Below, in pieces: positions 8,853 through 17,760 of a stretch of 52,369 nt of DNA. The notes under the pieces are model-generated. The model was given only the letters and a program-made list of their open reading frames with translations. It made no database searches and was not told where the DNA came from. Both the position numbers and the translations under genes were made by a program. The stretch's first letter is position 1. Every line of letters begins with the position of its first letter. Location: the NCBI GenBank assembly GCA_019359115.1, contig JAHHHW010000106.1, positions 1 to 52,369 on the forward strand. The letters run 5' to 3'. The DNA comes from Pelatocladus maniniholoensis HA4357-MV3 (lineage in GTDB: Bacteria > Cyanobacteriota > Cyanobacteriia > Cyanobacteriales > Nostocaceae).

Positions 8853-8976
8853 TAGACCTCTTGCAAAAGTCGAATGAACCCCCCTCAATCCCCCCGTTCA
8901 CGGGGGGAAGATTTAGTTCCCTCCCCGTAAACGGGGAGGGTTAGGGTGGGGTAAAAATATTTTTGCAAGAGGTCTA
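8853..8976. repeat. 124-bp palindromic element with perfect 16-bp terminal inverted repeats (MITE-like)
   Basis: The element begins tagacctcttgcaaaa and ends with its exact complement. Inside are two smaller palindromes, cccccgttcacggggg and ccctccccgtaaacggggaggg-type arms. No coding capacity is present. The C/G-rich core resembles the cores of repeats at about 12.04 kb and 23.25 kb. I see no obvious target-site duplication. It may be a miniature mobile element or a large transcriptional hairpin upstream of the lipoprotein operon. Confidence 0.75.
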
Positions 8977-9012
8977 CTGAATAATCATCGTTTCATAAAT
9001 TCTTACACCCCT

Positions 9013-9092
9013 ACACCCTTACACCCTTACACCCTTACACCCTTACACCCTTACACCCTTACACCCTTACACCCTTACACCCTTACACCCTT
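9013..9092. repeat. Ten perfect tandem copies of an 8-bp unit (acaccctt)
   Basis: The octamer acaccctt is repeated ten times without error and runs into the stop codon of the methyltransferase gene (TAA on the minus strand at 9091-9093). Short tandem repeats of this sort are common in heterocystous cyanobacteria. Copy number is likely to vary between strains. Confidence 0.9.
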
Positions 9093-9738
9093 AATTCTCT
9101 CGTCTAGCGATCACTGCATAAAACGGATCTCCTCCTGATGCACCTAACCACTGAAGAAAAATTGGTGTATTTGATTGCCGAGCAATCACTTTTGGGGTAG
9201 TAAATCCATGTACAGAGTTAAAATAGCCTTTAACTAATTCAACTCTGGTTCCTTCTGATGCATCTCGCCAAACTTGGATAGCTTTTTGAAAAAACATGCG
9301 GTTAGAAAAGCTAATAATTGCAATCCCATCTGGTTTGAGGACGCGATAAATTTCGGAAAATACTGCTTCAGGATATTGCAAATATTGCACAGAGACGCAG
9401 TTGAGAACAGCATCAAATTCTTGATCCGGAAGTGGTAAACGAGGATTTTCGTTGATATCTTGGACAAAATAATGATCTAGACGGGGATTACGTGCTAATT
9501 CCTCAGCGTTGAGTCCGTGTCCTTCCACATGCTCAAATTGCATTTCTTCTGGTAGATGAGAAACCCAACTACTCATGATATCTAAAATACGTGTGTTGTG
9601 TTGGAGGCGATCGCGATATAAATCCGTTAGTTGTTGAATAAAGCCTTCGTCTACATGAGTGACGAAGCGGGGAAATGAATAAAATTGCTTGTCGTCGTCT
9701 GCGTCAAGTTTAGTACGTTGTTCTGGTCTAAGTAGCAT
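9091..9738 (-). CDS. Class I SAM-dependent methyltransferase
   Basis: This 215-residue protein fits the Methyltransf_11 type. Motif I is the unusual ILDIMSSWVSHLP (about residue 52), with Met-Ser-Ser in place of the common GxGxG. It is followed by DFDAVLNCVSVQYL-like motif IV (around 107) and the post-motif VLKPDGIAIISFSN (about 138). The substrate cannot be told from the sequence. The ATG start gives MLLRPEQRTK. The last codon overlaps an octameric tandem repeat. The gene is divergent from the glycosyltransferase at 9859, with a 120-base shared upstream region. Confidence 0.8.
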   Translation of the reverse strand: MLLRPEQRTKLDADDDKQFYSFPRFVTHVDEGFIQQLTDLYRDRLQHNTRILDIMSSWVSHLPEEMQFEHVEGHGLNAEELARNPRLDHYFVQDINENPRLPLPDQEFDAVLNCVSVQYLQYPEAVFSEIYRVLKPDGIAIISFSNRMFFQKAIQVWRDASEGTRVELVKGYFNSVHGFTTPKVIARQSNTPIFLQWLGASGGDPFYAVIARREN

Positions 9739-9858
9739 AGGACTTTGATTAGGAGAAGTTTTGCCTAAATTTGTGTATCACCATACGTATATTAGAAACA
9801 GTCTGAAAAAATAGGTGAGTCTATCAAACATCTACCAATCGCGAAACAATAAAATTCA

Positions 9859-11598
9859 ATGTTATTTAAGTTACCAAATTATCAATTAGCGTGGCAGCGT
9901 TTTCGTTCTTGGGTAGGCTTTCCTTACGTAACTTTGTTATTTTGGATACTGCCGTTATTGTTATCTAATTCTGGTCATAGTAGCTTGATGGCCCATGACG
10001 AAGGACTTTATGCTTGGCGATCGCGTCAAATGTTTGATTCAAGTAATTGGATCAATCCTTGGTCACAACCCCATCATAAAACCCCAGGTCTTTACTGGTT
10101 AATTGCCAGTTCTTACACCCTATTTGGTATCAGTGAGACTAGTGTGCGTCTGCCAAGTATGATTTTGGGTGTATTGAGTATATTCATTCTCTATGAAATT
10201 GGCAAAATTTTATTAAATCAAAAAATTGCTTGGTTAGCTGCTGTAATTTTGAGTGTGGAATTTTTGTGGTTACAATACTGTCGTTTGGGTACACCTGATG
10301 TGCCAATGATTTTTTTGGTAATTTTGGCAATTTTGGCTTTATTAAAAGCAGAATTAAATCCTCAATATCGCTCTGTTTATAGCTTGGTTGTTGGTGTTTG
10401 TTTTGGTTTAGGTTTTTTAGTCAGAAGCTTTATGATTTTTTTGCCAATGATCGCTTTGTTTCCTTATCTGATTAGGGAACATCGCCGTCATCGTCATCTG
10501 ACAAACCCTATGTTGTATTTAGGTTTTTTGCTGGGTTTAATTCCGACATTAATTTGGCTGTGGTTAAATTTTTCACTCTACGGCATTGATACTATAGAAG
10601 AATTATTAGAATTTGTATTTCGTCTAGGTTCTCAAGAACGTGGCAATAATGGGGTTTTATTTTATCTATGGAATGTCCCTATCAAGGTCTTTCCTTGGTT
10701 TTTATTTGCTGTTATTGGTGTATTTTTGACTTGTCGTCGCCCTATTTATCGCTATCAATTAATATTGGTTGGTTTGCCATTAATTTTATTTTTTGAAATC
10801 AGTATTTTCTCGACTCGTTTACCTCACTATAGCCTTTGTTTATATCCTTTCATTGCATTGCTGGCGGCTTTAGGATTGGACTGGCTGGCTAGTGTGGGTT
10901 TTGATGGTAAGAGGTCGATTAGAGAATTAGGAAAAGATGAGCAGACAAGATTAACTTATCTCAAGAAAGTTCCTCGCAATCTCAGCTATGGGTTTGGTGT
11001 GATTGCTATTTTATTGTTGTTGACAGGTAGCTTAGTTTTTATTTGGGGTAGTGGTGATCTTCGCAAATATGCAACTATTGGTTTGGCTTTAGGCTGTGGT
11101 TGCTTGATTTTACCTTTAGTGTGGATTGGTCGTTATCGCTTTGGTAAAAAGTTTCTGAATTCCAACTACTGGTTGGCTGGTTGGTTGATTCCGGTTTGGT
11201 TAGCTTTGGCTGTTGTTGGTAGTCATGGCTTTTTGAGTGATTATAATCCAGATCTGAGAAGTTTTTTAGCACAGCCTGCGATCGCTCAAATTTTGCAGAA
11301 TCATTCTATCTATTTTGTCAAAGCTGGAGGAAAAACAGGAGTCCTACTTGATTTCTACACTCCTCACCACGGAGAAGATGTAGATACTATTTCGGAATTA
11401 CCAGTTTATAGCTATGCTTGGCTCTCTCTACAACGAGTGACTGATTTATCTACACCTCATCGTGTTTTGGGTACTGTGCAGAAACATCAATTGATTCAAA
11501 TCTTGCAGGGTGGTTTCATACAAACAGAGAAAAAACCTGTCCAAGTTGATTGGATAAAGCACGTTGTGCTTGAGAATAGTACGGAAACCAAAAAATAG
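9859..11598 (+). CDS. PMT/ArnT-like membrane glycosyltransferase (GT39/GT83 type)
   Basis: This polytopic membrane protein has 579 residues, full length for the family. The first long loop has the catalytic acidic motif MAHDEGLYAWRSRQM (about residues 44-58), and HHKTPGLYWL lies near residue 74. About 11 to 12 hydrophobic segments follow and a soluble C-terminal tail of about 100 residues closes the protein. Members move a sugar from an undecaprenyl- or dolichyl-phosphate donor to lipid A, a protein or another lipid on the periplasmic side. The acceptor here is unknown. It is transcribed alone, divergently from the methyltransferase, and a 21-bp tandem repeat begins 23 bases after its stop. 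Confidence 0.88.
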   Translation: MLFKLPNYQLAWQRFRSWVGFPYVTLLFWILPLLLSNSGHSSLMAHDEGLYAWRSRQMFDSSNWINPWSQPHHKTPGLYWLIASSYTLFGISETSVRLPSMILGVLSIFILYEIGKILLNQKIAWLAAVILSVEFLWLQYCRLGTPDVPMIFLVILAILALLKAELNPQYRSVYSLVVGVCFGLGFLVRSFMIFLPMIALFPYLIREHRRHRHLTNPMLYLGFLLGLIPTLIWLWLNFSLYGIDTIEELLEFVFRLGSQERGNNGVLFYLWNVPIKVFPWFLFAVIGVFLTCRRPIYRYQLILVGLPLILFFEISIFSTRLPHYSLCLYPFIALLAALGLDWLASVGFDGKRSIRELGKDEQTRLTYLKKVPRNLSYGFGVIAILLLLTGSLVFIWGSGDLRKYATIGLALGCGCLILPLVWIGRYRFGKKFLNSNYWLAGWLIPVWLALAVVGSHGFLSDYNPDLRSFLAQPAIAQILQNHSIYFVKAGGKTGVLLDFYTPHHGEDVDTISELPVYSYAWLSLQRVTDLSTPHRVLGTVQKHQLIQILQGGFIQTEKKPVQVDWIKHVVLENSTETKK

Positions 11599-11621
11599 AG
11601 CGATCGTAATAAAAAAGTTAC

Positions 11622-11860
11622 GTTTCAAGCTTGGAGTTTCTTGTTTCAAGCTCGGAGTTTCTTGTTTCAAGCTCGGAGTTTCTTGTTTCAAGCTCGGAGT
11701 TTCTTGTTTCAAGCTCGGAGTTTCTTGTTTCAAGCTTGGAGTTTCTTGTTTCAAGCTCGGAGTTTCTTGTTTCAAGCTCGGAGTTTCTTGTTTCAAGCTC
11801 GGAGTTTCTTGTTTCAAGCTCGGAGTTTCTTGTTTCAAGCTCGGAGTTTCTTGTTTCAAA
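11622..11860. repeat. 21-bp tandem repeat, eleven full copies plus a partial one
   Basis: The unit gtttcaagctcggagtttctt is repeated eleven times from 11622, followed by a partial copy ending near 11860. Nine copies are identical and two (first and sixth) carry one C-to-T change (aagcttgg). Because 21 is a multiple of three and only one of the six frames has a stop per unit, five frames stay open across the array. That produces apparent heptapeptide-repeat proteins (QETPSLK, FKLGVSC, EFLVSSS and others) on both strands. I treat these as by-products rather than genes. The array is directly downstream of the glycosyltransferase. Confidence 0.93.
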
Positions 11861-12011
11861 CCTGAATTGTCTCATTTTAATGAAAAAGGACACGCCCCTT
11901 TTTCAGCGAAGCGAAAAGGGGTACTTCACGCTTGGAATTTCTCATTTGAAACGCGATCGCTCAATAGAGAATTTGAAAGCGCGATGTCTGATATCAAGTT
12001 CGGGTAATTAG

Positions 12012-12113
12012 TTATACTTCCCACAGTCATTGTACCCCACCCCTTAATCCCCTCCCCGCACGCGGGGAGGGGAGGTTTTGGCGTTAGACAAAACCGGGGT
12101 GGGGTTCAAAGGG
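12012..12113. repeat. Dispersed G/C-rich palindromic repeat, relative of the one at 23.25 kb
   Basis: This begins tacttcccacagtcattg, then has nested palindromes (cctccccgcacgcggggagg; accccacc...ggggtggggt). The first 20 or so bases plus the C-rich arm reappear in reverse orientation at about 23281-23313. No open frame of interest lies in the rest of the 640-base gap between the glycosyltransferase and the radical SAM gene, apart from the 21-bp array and a terminator. Confidence 0.7.
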
Positions 12114-12174
12114 AATTAGAAGTAATCAAGCGAACCTGATATGACGACAAGTCGCTGCGCGTCTACGCATCAAA

Positions 12175-12203
12175 ATCCCCGATTTTTATCAAAAATCGGG
12201 GAT
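12175..12203 (-). terminator. Terminator of the radical SAM gene
   Basis: A 13-bp perfect stem (atccccgattttt and its complement) closes on a three-base loop. It is followed on the minus strand by a short T-run (TTTTG) and lies about 37 bases after the stop of the radical SAM gene. Confidence 0.75.
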
Positions 12204-12239
12204 CTTGTTTAGAGTTTCAAAAATTGCGATGCTCCCAAC

Positions 12240-13826
12240 TTAACCAGCTAACACTTGTGTTTTTTCCTTTTCTGGCACATAGGGCTTTTCTGCACCTTGG
12301 GCGAGATATTCTGCTAACTGGGATTCAATTTGATCTCGAACAATTTGGCGATACTCTAGGAAATGTTCGTTGTGGGCGCAGGTAGCCAGGTAATGTTCAG
12401 CAACACCAGGGTTATGCTTAATAATGCTAAAGAGATGATGCCAGAATTTCCAACGAGTTTCCCGTTTGATTCCTTGGCGCCAAATCACAATTAACAAGGC
12501 TTTGATAACTACCCACTCTGGCATTTTAAAGGGTGCTTTCCATTTTGGTGTACCCATCATGAGAAAACAACGATAGGTGCGGTCTAAGTATTTAACTGGG
12601 TCATATAAATCACAAAATGCTTCAACATATTCTCTGGCAATTTCTTCCAGGGGACGAGTGGCAATAAAGTTCATCAAAGTAGTTTGGTTGATGTTGCCAT
12701 CTTTGTTTTCCCGCAGTCGTCCTTCTTTTTTGAGGCGATGCCACAAGGCTGTATCTGGTAGCGCTTGTAACATGGCAAAAGTAGTGGAAGGAATTGCTGC
12801 TTGTTCTGCAAAACGGACAATGCGATCGCCTGCGCCTGTTTTTTCACCATCAAAACCAATAATAAATCCCGCCATAGGACGCAAACCTGTTTTGATAATG
12901 CTTTGCACAGATTCAACTAAAGAATTGCGGGTATTTTGAAACTTTTTCGTCATTTGCAGACTTTCTTCATCCGGTGTTTCAATTCCCAAGAACACCGCCG
13001 CAAAACCGCATTCTACCATTAATTCCATCAATTCTGGATCTTGGGCTAAGTCAACGGATGCTTCGGTGTCAAAGCGGAAGGGATAATTATGTTGTTGCAT
13101 CCAAACTTTTAACTCTTTGAGCAACAACTTAACATTACGTTTGTTGCCAATAAAGTTATCATCCACCATGAAAACACCCCGCCGCCAACCTAATTCATAG
13201 AGATAATCCAACTCTGATAATAGTTGGGCTGGTGTTTTGGTACGAGGTTTGCGACCATAAAGAACAATAATGTCACAAAATTCGCACTGAAAAGGACAGC
13301 CGCGCGAAAATTGAATTGACATCATGTCGTAAGCATCAAAATCTAGCAAATCAAAGCGAGGAATCGGAGTTGAAGTGACATCTGGCTTTTCTGTAGCCCG
13401 TAAAGTACCAGATGTTTCTCCCCGTTGAATTGCTTCGACAAACATCGGGAGGGTAATTTCTCCTTCATCCAAAATCAGAAAATCTGCGCCAGCTGCTTTT
13501 GGTTCAGTTGGTGTAGAAGTAGGATAAGGACCACCCACAGCAACTAACTTCCCACGTTTTTTTGCTTCTCGAATTTGATCAAGCAAATCTTGTTTTTGGA
13601 CAATCATTGCTGAGAAAATTACTAAATCTGCCCAAGCCCATTCTGCTTCTGTCACTGGACGAATGTTACGATCCACTAATTTAAATTCCCATTCCTGGGG
13701 CAAAATCGCGGCTACAGTTACCAAACCTAATGGTGGCAGCAAAACTTTTCGATTTACTAATGCTAATATCTTTTCATATGACCAAAAAGTTTTGGGAAAT
13801 ATCGGATAGACGAGTAATACTCGCAT
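12240..13826 (-). CDS. B12-binding radical SAM protein with DUF4070-type C-terminus
   Basis: This 528-residue protein has an N-terminal cobalamin-binding Rossmann domain (about 1-140; LVAVGGPYPTS and DFLILDEGE). A radical SAM core (about 170-380) follows with the [4Fe-4S] motif CPFQCEFC (CX3CX2C, about 189-196). The C-terminal region is of the DUF4070 type. The hopanoid C-2 methylase HpnP belongs to this architecture, but many cyanobacterial relatives have no assigned role, so I give no symbol. A B12-dependent methyl transfer or ring rearrangement on a lipid or tetrapyrrole is the family-level inference. The ATG start is supported by a strong ribosome site (GGAGGATT, about 9 bases upstream). 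No hopanoid genes are beside it in this window. Confidence 0.85.
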   Translation of the reverse strand: MRVLLVYPIFPKTFWSYEKILALVNRKVLLPPLGLVTVAAILPQEWEFKLVDRNIRPVTEAEWAWADLVIFSAMIVQKQDLLDQIREAKKRGKLVAVGGPYPTSTPTEPKAAGADFLILDEGEITLPMFVEAIQRGETSGTLRATEKPDVTSTPIPRFDLLDFDAYDMMSIQFSRGCPFQCEFCDIIVLYGRKPRTKTPAQLLSELDYLYELGWRRGVFMVDDNFIGNKRNVKLLLKELKVWMQQHNYPFRFDTEASVDLAQDPELMELMVECGFAAVFLGIETPDEESLQMTKKFQNTRNSLVESVQSIIKTGLRPMAGFIIGFDGEKTGAGDRIVRFAEQAAIPSTTFAMLQALPDTALWHRLKKEGRLRENKDGNINQTTLMNFIATRPLEEIAREYVEAFCDLYDPVKYLDRTYRCFLMMGTPKWKAPFKMPEWVVIKALLIVIWRQGIKRETRWKFWHHLFSIIKHNPGVAEHYLATCAHNEHFLEYRQIVRDQIESQLAEYLAQGAEKPYVPEKEKTQVLAG

Positions 13827-14612
13827 AAAGTTTCAATCCTCCTCACACTTTGATTATTAAATGACGCTGACTAAATAAAGAGTGTAATTTACTGTATCTA
13901 AATCTGTTAAATTCTAACATTATTAAATTTTTTCTTGGCGTTATCTAAATTTTTAGTTATGTATCTATCTGCGTTTCATGGCTATATTTGCCTTGCTTTG
14001 CACTAAATGAGTACGATAGTTAGAGTTAATTAATTCTGCTTCAGTGAAACTCTGAAAATCCAGTTAAACATACTCAACGATTAATTTACAAAAATCAAAA
14101 ATGTTCCACTCGTAGCATCAAAGCTAGAGCCAGCTATGCTCAAAATCATCCCAGAGGCAATTGTTCACAACGAGAGCATAAATTTTTACTCCTCTTACAC
14201 CTCCAATACGGTTCGGTTAAGAATTTTTCCTCATAATTTTGGACATGTAGAGACGCGAAATTACCCTGAGGGAAGCAAGCTCTAAGTAAATACAAAGAAG
14301 TTTATTAAATTTTTAACAATATACTGAGTAATTTATACTATACTGATTTAGTAAGGGTGAAAGTAAGTTAAAACCCTACATCCAAAATATAGACTCATTT
14401 ATCAGGGTATTTTCGTTATCCAGAGTTTGGAGCGAATAACATTTGCTACAGAAAAAATTTACTTAGATTTTGCACCAGTCTCAACAACGTCAAGGAAACG
14501 AATTCTTGAGCTATTGCCAAGAAAATTTATTTTCTGATGAGATATTAGCCAGGTGGAAAATCTGAGTTCATGTCAATTACAAACGTGAACAAATGTAAAG
14601 CATAAACATATC
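13827..14612. other. 786-bp gene-free stretch upstream of the double-glycine peptide
   Basis: No gene with credible coding features is seen. At 14203-14259 lies a dispersed repeat (ccaatacggttcgg..., ...tcataattttgg) related to the one at about 1670-1732 in opposite orientation. The last 250 bases are AT-rich and should hold the promoter of the small peptide gene, but no confident box pair can be picked. Very short open frames occur (for instance about 46 codons from 14136) and look random. Confidence 0.45.
14203..14259 (+). repeat. Dispersed repeat copy, relative of 1670-1732
   Basis: Read on the plus strand, this matches the reverse complement of about 1670-1732 at roughly four positions in five by eye. 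Shared words are ccaatacggtt, atttttc, tcataattttgg and gacgcga. Both copies are intergenic and non-coding. Confidence 0.6.
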
Positions 14613-14822
14613 ATGACTAGAATTGCAATATCTGATATTTCTCTGGAACAAAGTTATTTTGCAGACTTATCTGAAACGGAGTCTGCATTGGTTAAAGGTG
14701 GTTTAGATTTTAACAGCTTTCTTCTCAGTTTGGCTACGCTTTCTGCTGTAGTTGCGTTGAAAAAAATTGATGCCATCCAAACGATTTTTGTTTCCTCAAT
14801 TCAAGCGATCGCTGGGGTTTAA
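14613..14822 (+). CDS. Double-glycine leader peptide (bacteriocin/RiPP-precursor-like)
   Basis: The product is 69 residues. Its N-terminal part ends with a classic double-glycine leader, LSETESALVKGG (residues 19-30), of the kind cut by C39 peptidase-ABC transporters. If cleaved after Gly30 it would release a hydrophobic 39-residue core beginning LDFNSFLLSL, rich in Leu, Ile, Val and Ala, without Cys and with only two Lys. No maturation enzyme, peptidase or transporter lies beside it. ftsH converges on it from the other side. The ATG start has only a weak ribosome site. It may be exported as a bacteriocin-like or signalling peptide by a transporter encoded elsewhere. The identity is inferred from the leader alone. 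Confidence 0.65.
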   Translation: MTRIAISDISLEQSYFADLSETESALVKGGLDFNSFLLSLATLSAVVALKKIDAIQTIFVSSIQAIAGV

Positions 14823-14856
14823 TCGAGCGGGCGATATTGTGTAATGTCAAAAAAAA

Positions 14857-14889
14857 CAGGGAATTTCCATAAAATTCAAGAATTCCCTG
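14857..14889 (-). terminator. Terminator of ftsH
   Basis: A stem cagggaatt/aattccctg with a 15-base loop is followed, on the minus strand, by seven T residues. It is positioned 67 bases beyond the ftsH stop and between ftsH and the converging small peptide gene. Confidence 0.8.
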
Positions 14890-14955
14890 CTTATTGTGAG
14901 TAATTTAGACTAGTAAATTAGGAGTTATTTATATTAACTCCTAAATCTTCAATCA

Positions 14956-16809
14956 TTACGCAAACGCTGCTGTTTTCACATCGTTGTTTGCCAACAAGTC
15001 TTGCAACTCCTCAGCGTCTACAGTTTCTTTCTCAACTAACATTTCTGCAAGTTGATCGAGAACGTGGCGGTTCTGTGTCAATACTTTCTTGGCACGGGCG
15101 TAAGCTGAATCTACTAATTGACGGACTTCTTCATCAACAGCAGCAGCAGTTTCTTCGGAAAAATCACGTTCTGACATGATATCCCGACCTAAGAACATAT
15201 TGCCTTGCTGACGACCAAGGGCAACTGGGCCAAGTCTTTCACTCATACCAAATCGAGTTACCATTTGGCGAGCAACACGTGCTACTTGTTGCAGGTCGTT
15301 AGAAGCACCTGTTGTGACTTCTTCTTCACCAAAGATTAATTCTTCAGCAATACGACCACCTAAGGCCACAGCCATCTGATTCTCTAGATAGGAACGGCTA
15401 TACAAACCGCTATCCATACGGTCTTCGCTGGGGGTAAACCAAGTTAAACCACCAGCACGACCACGAGGAATAATGCTAATTTTTTGCACTGGGTCATAGT
15501 CTGGCATTAAAGCACCAACCAAAGCGTGACCAGCTTCGTGATATGCGACCAATTCCTTGCGTTTTTCGCTCATGACTCGGTCTTTCTTTTCTGGACCTGC
15601 CAAAACGCGATCAATCGCATCGTTGATTTCATCCATCGAAATTTCGGTCAGGTTGCGACGTGCAGCCAGAATCGCAGCTTCGTTGAGCAGATTTGATAGA
15701 TCCGCACCTGTAAAACCAGGACTGCGACGGGCAATTTTATCTAAGTCCACATCTTTTGCCAGAGTTTTGCCACGGGCGTGAACTTTGAGAATTTCCACAC
15801 GTCCGGAGTAGTCTGGGCGGTCTACAACAACTTGACGGTCGAAGCGACCGGGACGCAACAAGGCTGCATCTAGAACGTCGGGGCGGTTAGTAGCAGCGAT
15901 AATAATAATACCAGTGTTACCTTCGAAACCGTCCATTTCTGTGAGTAACTGATTGAGGGTTTGTTCTCGTTCATCGTTACCACCACCTAAACCTGCACCT
16001 CGCTGACGACCAACAGCGTCAATTTCATCGATGAAGACGATACAAGGCGCATTGGCTTTGGCTTGCTCGAATAAGTCGCGAACGCGGGATGCACCCACAC
16101 CTACAAACATTTCTACGAACTCAGAACCAGAGATAGAGAAGAAGGGGACACCTGCTTCGCCTGCTACAGCACGAGCCAATAGTGTTTTACCTGTTCCTGG
16201 AGGGCCTACTAACAAAACGCCTTTAGGAATTTTGGCTCCAACAGCAGTGAAGCGATCGGCATTTTTCAAAAAGTCTACGACTTCGTTTAATTCCAGCTTG
16301 GCTTGGTCAATACCAGCAACATCCCCGAAGGTAACTTGGGTTTGTGGTTCCATTTGCACTCTGGCCTTGGATTTACCAAAGTTCATCGCTTGGCTACCAG
16401 GTCCATTTTGGGCGCGGCGTAATAAGAAAAACAAACCAACTAGAAGTAATACGGGGAAGAATAAGCTACTTAGTGCCTTAAACCAGAATCCTTCGTCTGT
16501 TTGAGGTAGAACAATAATATCAACGCCTTTTTCATTAAGTTCGTTGATCAGATTGGGGTCGTTAACCAAAGTCACCAATTTCTTTTTAGAGTCAAATTTG
16601 GGCGTGACTATAGCTGTAGACCTATCCGCACTAATACTGACTTTTTCTACCTTGTTGTTTCGGACTTCTTGAATAAATTGACTGTATCGCCATGTCTCTC
16701 TACTTTGGGGTTGCTTGTCAAAGAAAGCTGTTCCCAAAGCAACGACAACAATAAAAAGCAGTGCGTACAGCCCCGCATTTCTCCATCGTTTATTATTCAC
16801 TGAGGTCAA
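14956..16809 (-). CDS. ftsH: ATP-dependent zinc metalloprotease FtsH
   Basis: This membrane-bound AAA+ protease of 617 residues degrades damaged membrane proteins; in cyanobacteria FtsH complexes turn over photosystem II D1. Two N-terminal transmembrane helices (about 12-30 and 110-130) flank a periplasmic or lumenal domain. The AAA module has Walker A GPPGTGKT (about 203-210), Walker [12 protein letters not shown] and the second region of homology with RPGRFDRQ. The zinc protease motif HEAGH is near residue 425. The protein is of normal length with all motifs intact. Cyanobacteria carry about four paralogues and I cannot tell which this is. The ATG start gives MTSVNNKR, with a GGAGGATT-like ribosome site just upstream. 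Confidence 0.96.
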   Translation of the reverse strand: MTSVNNKRWRNAGLYALLFIVVVALGTAFFDKQPQSRETWRYSQFIQEVRNNKVEKVSISADRSTAIVTPKFDSKKKLVTLVNDPNLINELNEKGVDIIVLPQTDEGFWFKALSSLFFPVLLLVGLFFLLRRAQNGPGSQAMNFGKSKARVQMEPQTQVTFGDVAGIDQAKLELNEVVDFLKNADRFTAVGAKIPKGVLLVGPPGTGKTLLARAVAGEAGVPFFSISGSEFVEMFVGVGASRVRDLFEQAKANAPCIVFIDEIDAVGRQRGAGLGGGNDEREQTLNQLLTEMDGFEGNTGIIIIAATNRPDVLDAALLRPGRFDRQVVVDRPDYSGRVEILKVHARGKTLAKDVDLDKIARRSPGFTGADLSNLLNEAAILAARRNLTEISMDEINDAIDRVLAGPEKKDRVMSEKRKELVAYHEAGHALVGALMPDYDPVQKISIIPRGRAGGLTWFTPSEDRMDSGLYSRSYLENQMAVALGGRIAEELIFGEEEVTTGASNDLQQVARVARQMVTRFGMSERLGPVALGRQQGNMFLGRDIMSERDFSEETAAAVDEEVRQLVDSAYARAKKVLTQNRHVLDQLAEMLVEKETVDAEELQDLLANNDVKTAAFA

Positions 16810-16883
16810 TCCTCCTAAGTTTGTCGTGCGAGGGCATTTTAAGAATTATGTTAACTTATCTTAAGGTATACCAAATTCCACAC

Positions 16884-17699
16884 CTACAATGCTAGTAAAA
16901 ATCTCCGTATTTTTTGAAAACAAGTATGGTGGGGATTATATTGTAGCGATCCTGTAGGCTGAATGACGGTGTGGATAGGAACAATTTCGACCACACTGTT
17001 ACAATAGGCGATCGCTTCCATTTTTTTGACTAGTTCCGGTGTCCAGGGTTCCTCTCGTAATGGCTGCTGTTGTTTCAAATAGTTGATAAGTTGCGATCGC
17101 ATTATTCCGGGTAAAATTCCCATTGTCAGGAGAGGTGTCCACCAACAACCATCGCACCAACCGAAAAGATTACCTGTACTTGTTTCTAGCCAATTTCCTA
17201 GACTATCTACTAATATTGCTTCTTGGATGTCTAGTTTTTGAGCGCTATTTTTCGCTAGCCAAGCACTGAGATAATTGCCAGTCTTGTGATCGGGTAAACT
17301 CCGATAGTATTTTGGGAGCGATAAGGTAGCAGATACCCCATGATTTTGTTTTTCTGTTAAGTCTTTTGGTAATTCCCTACCAGTAATCCATTCTCGCCCA
17401 TCAGGAAATACAGAGATTCTGAGGATGGGGAAATGCATTGTGAGCAATTCTGCACCTTGACGTAATCGCTTTTGTTGTGGTTCGCACCAGTCAAAAGCTT
17501 GCAAACTAAATTTCAGGCGATCGTAGTGGGCTTGCCAGTTAGTTAGTCGATGCTCCAAAGATTGATTATAAACCCGCAAAGTTGTAAACACAGTTGCCCC
17601 GTAGAGTAAACCCGGATCGTCTATGGGTAACTCTAGGGTTTGGGAATGGATTAATTTGCCGTTGTACCAGTGGAAGGGGATCGGGGATAAGGGAGACAC
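16884..17699 (-). CDS. pabC: Class IV aminotransferase fold, probably 4-amino-4-deoxychorismate lyase
   Basis: This fold-type IV PLP enzyme has 271 residues. The PLP lysine is in DHKTGNYLSAW (about K146), and EAILVDSLGNWLETSTGNLF and GILPGIMR follow as in PabC and branched-chain aminotransferases. The short length and isolated setting fit PabC, which makes p-aminobenzoate for folate. A D-amino-acid or branched-chain aminotransferase remains possible. The longest frame begins at a GTG within a 'ggggataaggg' repeat-like stretch (MSPLSPIPFHWYNG). The true start could be a few codons inside, near HWYNGKLI. Confidence 0.78.
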   Translation of the reverse strand: MSPLSPIPFHWYNGKLIHSQTLELPIDDPGLLYGATVFTTLRVYNQSLEHRLTNWQAHYDRLKFSLQAFDWCEPQQKRLRQGAELLTMHFPILRISVFPDGREWITGRELPKDLTEKQNHGVSATLSLPKYYRSLPDHKTGNYLSAWLAKNSAQKLDIQEAILVDSLGNWLETSTGNLFGWCDGCWWTPLLTMGILPGIMRSQLINYLKQQQPLREEPWTPELVKKMEAIAYCNSVVEIVPIHTVIQPTGSLQYNPHHTCFQKIRRFLLAL

Positions 17700-17760
17700 A
17701 TCAATTCAAAATTCAAAATTCAAGAACAATAACAATAACAAATGACAAATGACTATTGAC

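Noticed and set aside
11446-12011. Several open frames on both strands giving heptapeptide-repeat proteins (QETPSLK, FKLGVSC, EFLVSSS, QARSFLF, ELETRNS)
   Set aside because: They are all readings of one 21-bp tandem array. Five of six frames are open only because the unit is a multiple of three, and no ribosome site or family similarity supports any one.
13835-13855. cctcctcacac resembling the core of the cyanobacterial small RNA Yfr1
   Set aside because: On the minus strand it is the GGAGG ribosome site of the radical SAM gene, and the rest of Yfr1 is absent.
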